Origin: a virus | Length of the DNA stretch: 64,000 bases | Virus record (IMG/VR): IMGVR_UViG_3300023180_000040 | Location: 1 to 64,000 of that record | Reading direction: 5' to 3' (one strand) | Part shown: positions 48,309-59,026 of the stretch, one piece after another | Layout of the letters: every line of letters starts with the position of its first letter | Numbering within the stretch: the stretch's first letter is position 1 | Translations under genes and position numbers: made by a program | The notes under the pieces: generated by a model | Databases searched by the model: none | Seen by the model: only the letters and a program-made list of their open reading frames with translations | What the model was told of the DNA's origin: nothing

Positions 48309-50242
48309 TGGGAACTGATCTTATTGATTTCTTTTCTTTAAATCTTAAAGACAAGAAAGTTTCAATTGTAGAATTTGCTGAATCAGATGAGTACTGTAAT
48401 AAACCTCTTTATCCAAGACAAAGAGTTTTATTAAAATTAATCTTTTTAGAAGAACTTACTCCTTTTGAGGAAGATATCCTTGACGAATGGGTTTATAATA
48501 AGTCTGGCGAAGTTATGCTTTCTCCGCAGATAAGAGAAAGAGTTGGAATTCTAAGGGACCGTGGATATAATCATTTTAGAGAAGTGATGTTGATTGGAGG
48601 GCGTCGTTCTTCTAAGGGCCACATAACAGGTCTTGCCGTTGCTAAAAAGATTTATGATTTAATTAACATGGACAATCCTCAAGATAAGTATGGTATTGAC
48701 CGAGATAAAGCAATTTGGGTAACAACGATTGCTGCATCAGAAGACCAAGCAAAAAGATATCAGTTTGCAGATATCACAGGATCTATCACATCATGCGATG
48801 CATTAAAACCTTATTGGTCTAAATTTCTTGAAAAAGAAATTAGTCTCATGACTCCCGCAGATATTGAAAAAGCAAATCAATTAAAAGCAAGAAGTGCTTT
48901 TAAAAGTGAACGCGATTTGGCTTCGATTAGAATAAAACCATCGGCTGCTAACGCTTCTACTATTCGTGGAGAGGCTACAATGGTTCTTATTATGGATGAG
49001 ATGGCTCACATGATGGAAGGAATTAATAGTAAATCGGGAGCAGATGAAATCATAGAAGCAGCGCGACCCGCTCTTGACCAGTTTAAAGAAGATGCTCTTA
49101 TCTTTGAAAATTCTTCTCCATATACAAAAGTCGGTAAGTTTTATAATAATTATCTTGTTGCAATGGATATTTTGCCTGAACAAGAACAAAAGTCTTCTGA
49201 AATTTTGGACTATAGAATGATGGGTTTTCAATTTCCTTCTTGGGAATTGTATAAAGATTGGGACAAAGATCCCGAAAGAAGATTTAAAAATGCAATCGTG
49301 CTTTCTCCAGTAGAGGATGAGGCAATGGCTCTTGAAGAAGAGCGTAACCCAGAAAAGTTTTCAGTTGAACGTCGTTCCAAGTTTGCAGAAGTTGTAGATG
49401 GATTCTTAGATCCTAATAAAGTTGACGATGTGTTTAAGACTTGGAATGGAAGAACATTAAAGACAAAGCAAGATCGTTCTGGTTATGGTCCAGAAGTTCT
49501 TTTTAAGGGACATTGTGACCCTTCAACAACTACTGCTAATTTTGGTCTTGCTATTGGGCATGTTGAACATCATTTAGATGATCAGGGAAGAAATGTACCT
49601 CATGTATTTTTTGATTATATCCATGCGTGGATTCCTGCTGACTTTCCAGATCATACTATTAACTATTTGGATGTTCAAGATGAAATTCTTGAAAATATTA
49701 TTAATTTTAGACCAAAAGATTTTAGTTTCGACCAATTCCAATCAAAAGGTTTAATTCAATGGTTAAGAAAGCAGACTCGTAGAAACCAAGTTGGCGATAC
49801 TATGATTAGAGAGGTTGTCGCTACTGAAAAACTTAATTATGCTAGAGCGGAAAGATTTAAAACTGCTATCAATTTAGGTCTTGTACATGCTCCTGCTGAC
49901 TTTCCTCTTCTAGAACTTACTAAAAATGAATTAAAGTTCTTGCAGCAAAAGGGAAATCGTGTCGTAAAACAAAATGTTGGTCCTGTTACCACAAAGGATA
50001 TCGCAGACTGTTTAATGGAAGTTGTAGACTACCTAGTAGGTGATTTTATTAATCTAGAAGGTCTATCTTCGGGGATGGCGATGGGTGCTATGGGAGGTTA
50101 TACTAAAAACGCAATCGGTGCTGAAACTCCCGAATCTTTTGCTCATTTTTATTCAAAAAAGCCTAAACCTATGAGAACAAGAAGTGCAAAACAAACTCCT
50201 AGTAGGTTCGGTTACAGTAAAACCCGTCGTCCGACACTATAA
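48308..50242 (+). CDS. Terminase large subunit
   Basis: 644 residues. ATPase: Walker A-like LIGGRRSSKGH (96-105) and Walker B VLIMDEMAHM (226-235, D230-E231). The nuclease domain carries FKGHCDPSTTTANFGLAIGH (first Asp) and later VFFDYIHAWIP and QIKDI-like regions. It cuts and pumps DNA into proheads. Normal length for the family. Start overlaps the preceding stop. A 33-base gap and a good site precede the next gene. Confidence 0.93.
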   Translation: MGTDLIDFFSLNLKDKKVSIVEFAESDEYCNKPLYPRQRVLLKLIFLEELTPFEEDILDEWVYNKSGEVMLSPQIRERVGILRDRGYNHFREVMLIGGRRSSKGHITGLAVAKKIYDLINMDNPQDKYGIDRDKAIWVTTIAASEDQAKRYQFADITGSITSCDALKPYWSKFLEKEISLMTPADIEKANQLKARSAFKSERDLASIRIKPSAANASTIRGEATMVLIMDEMAHMMEGINSKSGADEIIEAARPALDQFKEDALIFENSSPYTKVGKFYNNYLVAMDILPEQEQKSSEILDYRMMGFQFPSWELYKDWDKDPERRFKNAIVLSPVEDEAMALEEERNPEKFSVERRSKFAEVVDGFLDPNKVDDVFKTWNGRTLKTKQDRSGYGPEVLFKGHCDPSTTTANFGLAIGHVEHHLDDQGRNVPHVFFDYIHAWIPADFPDHTINYLDVQDEILENIINFRPKDFSFDQFQSKGLIQWLRKQTRRNQVGDTMIREVVATEKLNYARAERFKTAINLGLVHAPADFPLLELTKNELKFLQQKGNRVVKQNVGPVTTKDIADCLMEVVDYLVGDFINLEGLSSGMAMGAMGGYTKNAIGAETPESFAHFYSKKPKPMRTRSAKQTPSRFGYSKTRRPTL

Positions 50243-50275
50243 TTGGTAGTAAATGCATTTATTTAAGGATTCTTA

Positions 50276-53116
50276 ATGGCTAAATACGATTTATCTAGCG
50301 CAATAAATTATGCTAGTCAATTGCCCGAAATTAGATATAGTAATATTGGTAACATTTCAAATGAAATGGTAGCAGCAGGTTTTGATCCCAAAATAGCAAA
50401 AATGGCTATAATGCTTGTATTTAAAGAAAATCCTCATATTAAAGAAAACTTAAAGTCTTCTGGGGTAAACGCACTACAAGCAGCCAAAGCCATGTATGAG
50501 GCTAATATAGATATGGGAGAAATCTTAGATAAATTACTTGAAATAGGATATCTAAGAGATGAGGCCGTAGATGCTATTAAAAATATTAATCTTGATGAAG
50601 GTGATCAAGATGTAAATAAGTTTACAGAAAAACCTCATGAAGATAATGCTTATGCTGATTATGCTGATCCCGGTTATAAATATGACGATATTCCTCCAGA
50701 GGCAATTAAAGAATTAATCAATTCTGCTGAAGAAGACAAGGCTAATATGAATCCTGAAACTTTAAGAAATATCCTTGAAAAGTTTGATGTTTCTCAAAAC
50801 TCCATATCACAACTCAATAAAGAACTTTTTGCTAAAGAAGCCGCCTCAAATGATAGTACAGAGATGATCAAAGATCTTATTATGGGCAAAGGGGACGCCT
50901 TAAACCCAGATGTTGAGGCTATTATGATGGGTGGAATGAACGGCGGCTCTCGCCCCTATGATGTTTTATTTGCTATGATCACTAATCATATGATTAGAAA
51001 CCCAGAAGATTTTGTAAAAGAAGTAATGCATATGGCGGTAGAGCCATATAATCAATCTGTTGAAGAAACACACCCTCAACATGCTATTCAAGAAAATATG
51101 ATTAATTGGCAAGAAATCTGGGAATGGATGATTGATCATGTTCAAAGATATTGGGCTTCACAAAAACAAAAGTTTGAAAATCGTCTTGTAGAGCCAGAAT
51201 TTGACGAAGAGGGTAATAAAAAACAATTTTTGTATATGGGGGCAGACCCAGAATTTTATGATCGTTACTATGAAGAGCCTTGGAGATTTTCAAGTGTAAA
51301 AACTTCAGTTGATCTATCATGGAGAGAAATTGGTTTAGCCCTACAAGATTCTGGAGTTGATAAAGATCAAATTATTACAATTCTAAAAGAAAATGGGGCT
51401 TCTGATGAAGAGGCTCATGCTGCTGCTATTCCAAGAGATGGAGCAGAAGGTGCGGGTGAAGAAGAAATGTCAGGCGCTCCAAGCGATGCCCCAGAAGATT
51501 TAGATTTGGGTGCAAGTGGAGATTTCCCATATAGTGCTGGTATGGATATAGATGGTCCGGGTGGTCTGAATGATAGTTTAGAGGGCGCTCCCGGTCCAAA
51601 CGATTTTAGCGGAACTGGTGGCGGATATATGAGTGCCCCGGGTGACACTGCTGATGGAGACTTTTTTGCTGAATCTGATTCGGATGGATTCTTTGAAGAT
51701 ATGGCAAAAGATTATGTTGCAAAAGATCCTCAAATGACTAGAGGGGATATTGTAGAAATATTAAAAAATGAAGGCGCTGATAAACAGGAGGCAGATGAAG
51801 TGGCTGACAAACTAAAGTTGGAAGATGATCCTTCCATCAGACCGGGAGTATTTGTCAGATCCAACGTCGGAGTCGGCAAGGTTTCAAATGTTTGGGAAAC
51901 CCTGTATGGCAAAATGGCAAGTGTTGTATCTGAAAATGGTTCCGAATATGAATTTATGCTTGAAGATGTAGAAGTTGTAGAGGATCAAAAAGTATCTTCT
52001 GCAAACGAAGATTTATTTATTAAGATAACCTCTCATCTAGATGGAGAGTGGTTTGATTCTTTGCAGAATTCTAAGAACCGTAATACTTACTCAGATAGAA
52101 TTAAGGAATCACGCGCTTTACTTAGCGAAATCAATAATAAACTTGCCATTACTAAAAATGTTGGCGAAGTAGGAATGCTTGTTGAAGCAAGAGATGCTAT
52201 TAATAATGAAATCCTATTTTGTCAAGCAAGCCTTTCTAATGATCAATTTATGGGCGAGCAAGAATATGTAGACTCTTTGCCGAAATACGAATTTGCCAGA
52301 GAAGCCTCCCTCGGCAGTCAAGTCGGTCCCGGTGGTGGAGAATCTATGGTTATTATTGCTGATGAGATGGAAAAAGAAGCCGCTTCAATTGATTGGAATC
52401 AGGTAGTAATTACAGATTCAATTGGGTTTGTTAATAATCTATCTACATCAATTCTTAGCGATGCTCAAGAAGTTGCTAAGATGGCATTTAATGAATTTTC
52501 ACAAAAGGTTGCTTTTGTAGAAGATGGTAAGAGACAAGATCTTATATCTGAATTTATGAAAAATGTAGAAAATGTCAGAAGAAAAGTTGTTGCAGATGTT
52601 AAGACTGCCTCTCGGGGGCCTGAAGAAGTTGCATTTATGCTTATTAATGGAATTATTAAAAGAGGAAAAGAAGTGGGATTAAATCAAGAAGAAGCCATTC
52701 AAAATGCTGTACTAAAAATTCAGTCCTTAAATCCTAAGTATAATAATATAACTTCTATTCAAGAACTTGAAAACCTTTTGCCCGGTATTAATAATTTTGC
52801 AATTGAGTCTTACGCAGGAGAAAAAAGTTTGATGGATCTTTTGAATGAATATCTTGGAGAACTTTCAGATAGTGAAATAACTCCAGAAATGGAAGCCGCA
52901 AATAGGGCTTGGGATGAAGAACACGAAAGACGACTTGAAGAAGATCCTTTATATAGAGCAGAACATGAAGAAATGGAAGAACAGTGGCGAAAAGATGATG
53001 AATTTAGAGACAGTCCAGAAGGTAAATATAAAGACTATTGGGATTCATACGAAAGATTAAATAATTCTGATTTTTATAAAAATGATGATGAAGAAGACGA
53101 AGGATGGTTACTATAA
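50276..53116 (+). CDS. Large head-region protein of unknown function
   Basis: 946 residues. Helical N-terminus (NEMVAAGFDPKIAKMAIMLV), a Gly/Pro/Asp-rich low-complexity zone near 390-460 (APGPNDFSGTGGGYMSAPGD), then a helical acidic C-terminus. It shares NMINWQEIWEWM (about 278-290) with the 13048 protein's INW-x-E elements. Position between terminase and portal points to head assembly or a capsid-associated role. It may include UBA-like repeats (ALQDSGVDKDQIITILKENG). Not identified. Confidence 0.65.
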   Translation: MAKYDLSSAINYASQLPEIRYSNIGNISNEMVAAGFDPKIAKMAIMLVFKENPHIKENLKSSGVNALQAAKAMYEANIDMGEILDKLLEIGYLRDEAVDAIKNINLDEGDQDVNKFTEKPHEDNAYADYADPGYKYDDIPPEAIKELINSAEEDKANMNPETLRNILEKFDVSQNSISQLNKELFAKEAASNDSTEMIKDLIMGKGDALNPDVEAIMMGGMNGGSRPYDVLFAMITNHMIRNPEDFVKEVMHMAVEPYNQSVEETHPQHAIQENMINWQEIWEWMIDHVQRYWASQKQKFENRLVEPEFDEEGNKKQFLYMGADPEFYDRYYEEPWRFSSVKTSVDLSWREIGLALQDSGVDKDQIITILKENGASDEEAHAAAIPRDGAEGAGEEEMSGAPSDAPEDLDLGASGDFPYSAGMDIDGPGGLNDSLEGAPGPNDFSGTGGGYMSAPGDTADGDFFAESDSDGFFEDMAKDYVAKDPQMTRGDIVEILKNEGADKQEADEVADKLKLEDDPSIRPGVFVRSNVGVGKVSNVWETLYGKMASVVSENGSEYEFMLEDVEVVEDQKVSSANEDLFIKITSHLDGEWFDSLQNSKNRNTYSDRIKESRALLSEINNKLAITKNVGEVGMLVEARDAINNEILFCQASLSNDQFMGEQEYVDSLPKYEFAREASLGSQVGPGGGESMVIIADEMEKEAASIDWNQVVITDSIGFVNNLSTSILSDAQEVAKMAFNEFSQKVAFVEDGKRQDLISEFMKNVENVRRKVVADVKTASRGPEEVAFMLINGIIKRGKEVGLNQEEAIQNAVLKIQSLNPKYNNITSIQELENLLPGINNFAIESYAGEKSLMDLLNEYLGELSDSEITPEMEAANRAWDEEHERRLEEDPLYRAEHEEMEEQWRKDDEFRDSPEGKYKDYWDSYERLNNSDFYKNDDEEDEGWLL

Positions 53117-55530
53117 TGAGCGATTTATTTGAAAATATAGAATTGCAAATGCAAGCAGACGCAAAAGAGAAAAATCCTCGTAGTGCTATCCTTGCATCTC
53201 AGATGGAAACAGAAAAAAGGTTTGGCAACTTTATTGATGAAAATGTTAACAGAGTTAGTATTATTGAAAAGGAAATTAAAGACGTTACTGATAAGTTTGC
53301 TTATCAATATGATGTAGATCCTAAAATGGTTTACGAAGCCACTGTTTCTTACTTAACTAAAAATGCAGAGAACTTTATGCCCGAAGAAAATGAAGGACCA
53401 GTTATTGCCCCGGGTATTGAAGATTATCTTAAAGTAATGAAAGAAGCAGGATTTGAAGAGTTAGCAACAGACTGGGAACAAAAGTTATCTTCACTAGATA
53501 TGCAAAATCAAGTAGATCTTTATGGAGAGATAGTTGATTCTTTTGTTGAGGCTGTAGAATCTCGCCCTGTAACTGATATGTGGGAAAACGATCCTAATCA
53601 ATACGAAGAATGGGACAGAACTGCTTCTGCTCATAAAGATCTTTCTGATGAAGAATTGCTGAATAAAATTAAAAACCTTGTTCAACAATTAAAGAGACTT
53701 GAAGAGCCTATGGGTGAAGATCTAGAAGAACTCCATCAAGAACTTTGGGACCGCTCGGGTCACGGAGATAAGTGGAGAAATCGCAACAAGTCTTCTGAAG
53801 AAACTGATGAAGAAAATAAGGAAGAGAAGACCGCTGGTGCAGGTAATTATGCTGCTTATCAGATCAAAGGTAACGATCACTTCCTCTGTCCTCATTGCGC
53901 TCAAGAAATGACAGGAGATAATTTAGAATGGGAAGATTCTTTATCTCCAATAAGTCAAATGGAAATGTCAGACATTTCTAAATACACAGGACATTCAGGC
54001 AAGTGTGATCAATGTGGCATGGATTTGATTGATAAACAAAGAGAAGCGAGTGTAGAAAACTCGCTTCTTCCTATCGGTCAAAAATTAATTTCTATGGCAG
54101 AACAGTCTGGTCACTCTAAACTTGCAGACAAATGGGTTGAAGATTGGATGAACCCTGAAACAAGCGCAGAAGGCGCTCATGAAAAAATTGCAAGTGCTGC
54201 TAGACAACTCTGGGAAGTTCTTAAAGGAGATAGGCGTCCTGAAGTTAGAGAATTTTATAGCAATAATAAAAATGAACTAGTAGATTTAATGACAGAAGCA
54301 AACTTAATTGCTTATGAAATTAATCCTCAAAGAATCTCAACTAGAGAAGCGTCTGTTTCAAAGTTTATTGGAATTGAAGACGAGTTTATCAAAAAAGAAG
54401 CAATGCAGTTATACAGTGGTCCTATTTGGGATGAACTCAAAAGAAGATGGCAATCATATCCAGTAGGTCCAGACGGGCGCCAACCTCTTCAAGAAGTTGA
54501 AAAGTCCGTTGGTAGACCAGACCCATATCCTGCTGGAGCCAATAAGAGACAACAGTATGAAATTCCTAATCAAACATGGCATGACTATATTATGAGAAGT
54601 AATCTTTATGGACAAAAAGGTTATCCTTTGCGTTCAAAGGGAGTTGATGCAGATAGAGGGCCACTTCCTCCAAATATGAATAATAACCCAAATGTAAACA
54701 ATAATAATCCAGACGATCAAATAACACAAGATATGTCTGGTGCTGGAGGACAAGGTGACGGTAGAAATAATGATCAAATGGTAAAAGGTCTACAAGGAAA
54801 CCCGCCACCAAATCAAACAATGAATCCTAAAAGAAGAAAGAAGATGATGGAAGGTTTAACTGCCACATCCTCACTCACTCCAATTGAAGAGAAATTAATA
54901 GAGGTTTACATGAATAAAGGCTTAAATGAAAAATACGCTTCAATTATTGTAGAATCAGTAGGCGAAATGGCTCAACTTCAAGTAAGTGCGCCCGGCCTGC
55001 CTGTTGCTTCTGAAGATTCAGATAGCGTAAACATTGATAAGGAAATCGGTGGCAAAGAAGGAGATAAGTATCGCAACATTAATGTTGAAGAAACTTCAAA
55101 GGCTATCGGTGTAGAACATCAAGACCCCGGCCCTGAGTATGAAGATGTTCGTGAGTTTGTACAGCCGGGTGGCGAAGCCCCATACGCTGACAACGATGAA
55201 CGTACTGAAAAGAATAAAGATAAGTACAAGGGTGAAGCCGACCGTTCAAAGATGGATGGTAAAGGTGTTAAGCAAGAGGATAATGTCCCAAAGCAATCTT
55301 CTAGAAAAATATCAGATTCTAGCGAAGAATGGATGGACTACTACAACGAAAGATATCCAGAACTTATAGAAGAGGGGCATGGGGAAGATGATGCTCATGA
55401 TCTTGCAATAGAATATGCAGATTATATGATAGATAAGAAGCAAGGTGTCGAAGACGATTACTTCCTTGATCACCAATCTCCACAGGAAGTATACGATGAG
55501 GTCTATCGCTCTCCTTATGAAGAGCGTTAG
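53116..55530 (+). CDS. Large head-region protein with zinc ribbon
   Basis: 804 residues from ATG 53116 (TAATG overlap); an in-frame ATG 4 codons earlier lies within the previous gene. Residues about 256-312 carry two Cys pairs about 46 residues apart (CPHC, CDQC), a zinc ribbon-like site. The middle is rich in Asn/Pro/Gly (PNMNNNPNVNNNNPDDQ), the end acidic. Probably a structural or head-assembly protein beside the portal; function unknown. Confidence 0.65.
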   Translation: MSDLFENIELQMQADAKEKNPRSAILASQMETEKRFGNFIDENVNRVSIIEKEIKDVTDKFAYQYDVDPKMVYEATVSYLTKNAENFMPEENEGPVIAPGIEDYLKVMKEAGFEELATDWEQKLSSLDMQNQVDLYGEIVDSFVEAVESRPVTDMWENDPNQYEEWDRTASAHKDLSDEELLNKIKNLVQQLKRLEEPMGEDLEELHQELWDRSGHGDKWRNRNKSSEETDEENKEEKTAGAGNYAAYQIKGNDHFLCPHCAQEMTGDNLEWEDSLSPISQMEMSDISKYTGHSGKCDQCGMDLIDKQREASVENSLLPIGQKLISMAEQSGHSKLADKWVEDWMNPETSAEGAHEKIASAARQLWEVLKGDRRPEVREFYSNNKNELVDLMTEANLIAYEINPQRISTREASVSKFIGIEDEFIKKEAMQLYSGPIWDELKRRWQSYPVGPDGRQPLQEVEKSVGRPDPYPAGANKRQQYEIPNQTWHDYIMRSNLYGQKGYPLRSKGVDADRGPLPPNMNNNPNVNNNNPDDQITQDMSGAGGQGDGRNNDQMVKGLQGNPPPNQTMNPKRRKKMMEGLTATSSLTPIEEKLIEVYMNKGLNEKYASIIVESVGEMAQLQVSAPGLPVASEDSDSVNIDKEIGGKEGDKYRNINVEETSKAIGVEHQDPGPEYEDVREFVQPGGEAPYADNDERTEKNKDKYKGEADRSKMDGKGVKQEDNVPKQSSRKISDSSEEWMDYYNERYPELIEEGHGEDDAHDLAIEYADYMIDKKQGVEDDYFLDHQSPQEVYDEVYRSPYEER

Positions 55531-55547
55531 ACAAAAACTATTATATC

Positions 55548-55556
55548 TGATATAAT
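55548..55556 (+). promoter_or_regulatory. Extended -10 promoter TGATATAAT
   Basis: Exact TGnTATAAT, 33 bases before ATG of the portal gene. Predicted start near 55563 gives a leader of about 27 bases with only a weak ribosome-binding site (TTTGGATA). Confidence 0.6.
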
Positions 55557-55589
55557 AAATTTGTAAACTACAGTTTGGATATAAGATAG

Positions 55590-57710
55590 ATGCCAGAATT
55601 CCCTAAATTAACTCCAGAAGAGCAAGCAAGAGTAATTAAAGAATTAGGTGGTACGCTTCCCAAGCATGATATTCGTAAGAAAATGGCTGCTTGGGAGGCT
55701 TATAACCTTGCAGGAAGTGACCCAAACGGCCCAGATGGACTCCAAGCAACAATTGGAGATATGAGGGCTAATAGAGCGCTTGCCTCTGAATTTGCTCGCA
55801 ATCGAAGAGTATCTTCTGTTCAAAAGACAGCAGCCGGTGGTGGTGATTATATTGCTGCTATCCCTCGTTTCTATGATCCTGTAGAGTATTGGGAACTTTC
55901 TGGGATTCCGTGGAATATTCAAAACGATACTCACCGTCGTAAATTGTATCAGTGGTTGCGTCTGTATTATATGACACACTACTTAGTTCCTATTCTTATT
56001 GATATTTTTACTAGATTCCCCCTAGTAGGAATTGAACTAACATCAAAAGATCCAAAACTTACTCAATGGTATGAAGATCTTTTCTTTGACCGTCTTGATT
56101 ACCAAGAGTTTCTTGTACGAATGGGTCGTGAATACTGGACCGTAGGACAGGCTTTCCCGCTAGGATCTTTTAATGATACTTTAGGTATTTGGGAAAGGGA
56201 AGAACTGATTAACCCAGAAGATGTTGTTCTTAAACAATATCCGCTTCTTGGTACTCAACAGTTTGAGATTAAGCCTCCTGAATTCTTAAGAGAACTAGCA
56301 ACAAAGAAAAGCCCTACTCAAGATTATACTACTCTTGAAAGAGATTGGCCGGAACTAATCCCTTATCTTACTAAGAATGAAAACATTCCTGTTTCTAATA
56401 TTCTTATGAAGCAAGTAGCATTTAAAATTAATGATTGGGATGTTCATGGCACTCCGCTTCTGTTAAGAGGATTGCGTACACTTATCCATGAAGAGAAGTT
56501 AATGGCTTCACAGGATGCTATTGCTGAACGTCTTTATTCTCCGCTGATTCTTGCTAAGTTGGGTGTTCAAGATATCGGTGATGGTGTGCCGTGGATGCCC
56601 GGTCCAGATGAGTGTGAAGCATTCCGTGATGATATTGATATCGCTCTTGCTTCTGATTTCCGAGTTCTTGTTCACCACTTTGGAGTAGATATTCAAAACG
56701 TATTTGGTCGTGAACAAATGCCAAATCTAGGCGAGGATTTTGATCGTATTGAGCGTAGATTGATGCAGTTGTTTGGAGTTAATCCAAGTCTACTATCTGC
56801 TGGTTCTAATTCTCAACCATACGCATCTTCAGCATTGCAGGCTGAGTTCTTAAATCAAATTCTCCGCACATACCAAAACTTCCTAAAAAGACATTTTATG
56901 GAAAGAGCAAGAGTTGTTGCTGAAGCAAATGAACATTATGACTATGAACAACGCGGAGATACTAGAGTCCCAATAATGGAAGAGCATGTTGAATATGATG
57001 AAGAAGGAAACATCATGGTTGTTGAAAGACACAAATTGCTCATTCCAGAGATTAATATGAAAGTTCTTGATCTTCGTGATGAAGCAACTCAACGTCAATT
57101 CCTTGCACAACTCAAGTCTTCTGGTGTTCCAATATCAGATCAAACATTCATGGTTGGCTTGCCCTATACATTCAAAGAAGAACTTGCTAAATTTGAAGAA
57201 GAAGCAATTGAAAAGACAGTTGCACAACAAGAAGCCAAAGTTAAGATTTACAGATTACTTAAGGCTAAGAACCTACCTATCCCTGCGGATCTATTACAAG
57301 AAATTATGGCAGCAGGACTTGATCCAAATGCTGGATTAGATCCAAATGAATTCCCCGCAATGGATCAGGGCTTGAATCAAATGGGAATGGATGCTATGAT
57401 GGGTGATATGGGTCAGGCTGGTCCTGTCTCTGGTCCTATGGGTATTGAGATGCCTCCAGAGCCGGGTGGATTACCTCCAGCAGCAGCACCTATGTCAACA
57501 ACTCCGGGTGGAATGCCAGAAATTTCTAATGAAAGAACTCCGATTCAACCTCCCGGTGGTAGATCTAGTATGAGTAAAGTCGTTGAAGAAAAAGAAGGAA
57601 GATTGGTAGAGAAGTTAAATCTACCTAAGAATTCTAAGAAAATTTCTTTAATTAGAGAAGATATAAAACCCGAAAAACCTCAAGAAGAAACTAATAACAC
57701 AAACGAGTAA
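55590..57710 (+). CDS. Portal protein
   Basis: 706 residues. The central region (HYLVPILIDIFTRFPLVGIE, WYEDLFFDRLDYQEFLVRMG, REYWTVGQAFPLGSF) shows the DUF/portal clip-and-wing arrangement of large phage portals. LFGVNPSLLSAGSNSQPYAS followed by LQAEFLNQILRTYQNFLKRH is a typical portal crown/stem motif. The C-terminus is Met/Gly/Pro-rich and then Lys/Glu-rich. Twelve subunits would form the DNA channel at the capsid vertex. Its own promoter lies upstream. The next gene starts 9 bases after the stop. Confidence 0.88.
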   Translation: MPEFPKLTPEEQARVIKELGGTLPKHDIRKKMAAWEAYNLAGSDPNGPDGLQATIGDMRANRALASEFARNRRVSSVQKTAAGGGDYIAAIPRFYDPVEYWELSGIPWNIQNDTHRRKLYQWLRLYYMTHYLVPILIDIFTRFPLVGIELTSKDPKLTQWYEDLFFDRLDYQEFLVRMGREYWTVGQAFPLGSFNDTLGIWEREELINPEDVVLKQYPLLGTQQFEIKPPEFLRELATKKSPTQDYTTLERDWPELIPYLTKNENIPVSNILMKQVAFKINDWDVHGTPLLLRGLRTLIHEEKLMASQDAIAERLYSPLILAKLGVQDIGDGVPWMPGPDECEAFRDDIDIALASDFRVLVHHFGVDIQNVFGREQMPNLGEDFDRIERRLMQLFGVNPSLLSAGSNSQPYASSALQAEFLNQILRTYQNFLKRHFMERARVVAEANEHYDYEQRGDTRVPIMEEHVEYDEEGNIMVVERHKLLIPEINMKVLDLRDEATQRQFLAQLKSSGVPISDQTFMVGLPYTFKEELAKFEEEAIEKTVAQQEAKVKIYRLLKAKNLPIPADLLQEIMAAGLDPNAGLDPNEFPAMDQGLNQMGMDAMMGDMGQAGPVSGPMGIEMPPEPGGLPPAAAPMSTTPGGMPEISNERTPIQPPGGRSSMSKVVEEKEGRLVEKLNLPKNSKKISLIREDIKPEKPQEETNNTNE

Positions 57711-57719
57711 GGAGTTTTA

Positions 57720-59018
57720 ATGGGTACTAATGAACCTTCAGGTGTGTCAGGTTCGCCTCTTGATGATTTCAAAGATATCATCATAGATGCTCACCTAGCC
57801 GGAATGGGAATGACTGCTATTGCGCGGCTTCTTGTTGATCGTTATGGCATTTCAACGTCAGAGCGTTCTGTTCGCAGGGCTATTGATCGTTGGGATAGTG
57901 AGATTTATACATTTGATGTAAATAAGTCTCCTATTGCTTCTGCTAATAGGCGTCTTAATAATGAAGATACAGAACAAGATCGTTTGCGTCGTGAGTTAGT
58001 TGAAGCAAACCGTGAACTGCTTAGACAGTCAACTGACATAAAGCGTTCTGTTAAACTTATTAAAGATTATGAATCAGTCTTAGATGCAGATGATCGTGTC
58101 GCTCAAAAGATAATCGGTGCTATGGAAACTAATCCTTATGAACCAATCTTTAGAGCCGGTCCTTCTCCAACAGAAGGTGATGACCCACACACGATGGTTG
58201 CGCTTATCTCCGATGCTCATTACGGAGAGACTGTAGATATGTATGACATTAGATATAACATGGATGTTTGTGAGCGTCGTATAGAGTTTCTTACTCAGAA
58301 AATTATACGTTTTCGTCAACTTAACAGTCAAGATCATCCAATCAATAAGATTGTCGCTGTGTTTCTTGGCGATATGATTAGTGGTAATATTCATGAAGAG
58401 TTGGCTGAATCAAATGAGTCTCCTGTTTCAGATCAACTAGTTCGCATGGCGCATCTGATGGTTGATGTTATTGGTTCGCTTTCTGAGAACTTTCCAGAGG
58501 TTGAGGTTATTGTTATGCCCGGTAATCACCCACGCTTAACAAAGAAGCCACGCCATAAGCGAAAGTATGATAACCTAGAATATATCATGGGTGAAATGGT
58601 TAAGGCCATTGTCCGTGATATTGATAATGTAAAAGTTATCGTACCAAAGGATTTGATTTATGTTCACGACATTGAGGGACACAAGGTTGGGTTCACTCAT
58701 GGCGATGGATATAAGTCTACAAGTTTCGCAGGCATTCCGTTTTACGGTCTTGCGAGAAAGCGGGCGGCATTCCAAGAAGGTCTTAAGAGTCTTGGAATGC
58801 CTCCCGTAGATATGCTCATGATGGGGCATTTCCACCAATTGCTTTGGTGGCCCGGTCGTGGGTGTGATCTTATTGTCAATGGTTCTATTAAGGGGCCAGA
58901 TGAGTATGCATTCGATACAATGCATGCTGGCGATGAGGCACAACAGGCGCTTATTACTATTAATCGGCGTCATGGTATTACATCTTTCGAACGTATTAAT
59001 CTCGGTTCAATTAGTTAG
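57720..59018 (+). CDS. Calcineurin-like phosphoesterase with N-terminal HTH
   Basis: 432 residues. Residues 29-57 form an HTH (GMTAIARLLVDRYGISTSER, SVRRAIDRW). The metallophosphoesterase core has D165-x-H (ISDAHYG), GDM at 217-219, PGNHPR at 267-272, THGDG near 326 and GHFHQ at 369-373, all metal ligands present. It may cleave phosphodiester bonds in DNA or nucleotides; SbcD/Mre11 relatives act on DNA ends. The HTH resembles that of the probable small terminase, which may hint at a packaging-linked job. Substrate unknown. Confidence 0.85.
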   Translation: MGTNEPSGVSGSPLDDFKDIIIDAHLAGMGMTAIARLLVDRYGISTSERSVRRAIDRWDSEIYTFDVNKSPIASANRRLNNEDTEQDRLRRELVEANRELLRQSTDIKRSVKLIKDYESVLDADDRVAQKIIGAMETNPYEPIFRAGPSPTEGDDPHTMVALISDAHYGETVDMYDIRYNMDVCERRIEFLTQKIIRFRQLNSQDHPINKIVAVFLGDMISGNIHEELAESNESPVSDQLVRMAHLMVDVIGSLSENFPEVEVIVMPGNHPRLTKKPRHKRKYDNLEYIMGEMVKAIVRDIDNVKVIVPKDLIYVHDIEGHKVGFTHGDGYKSTSFAGIPFYGLARKRAAFQEGLKSLGMPPVDMLMMGHFHQLLWWPGRGCDLIVNGSIKGPDEYAFDTMHAGDEAQQALITINRRHGITSFERINLGSIS

Positions 59019-59026
59019 GAGTTATA

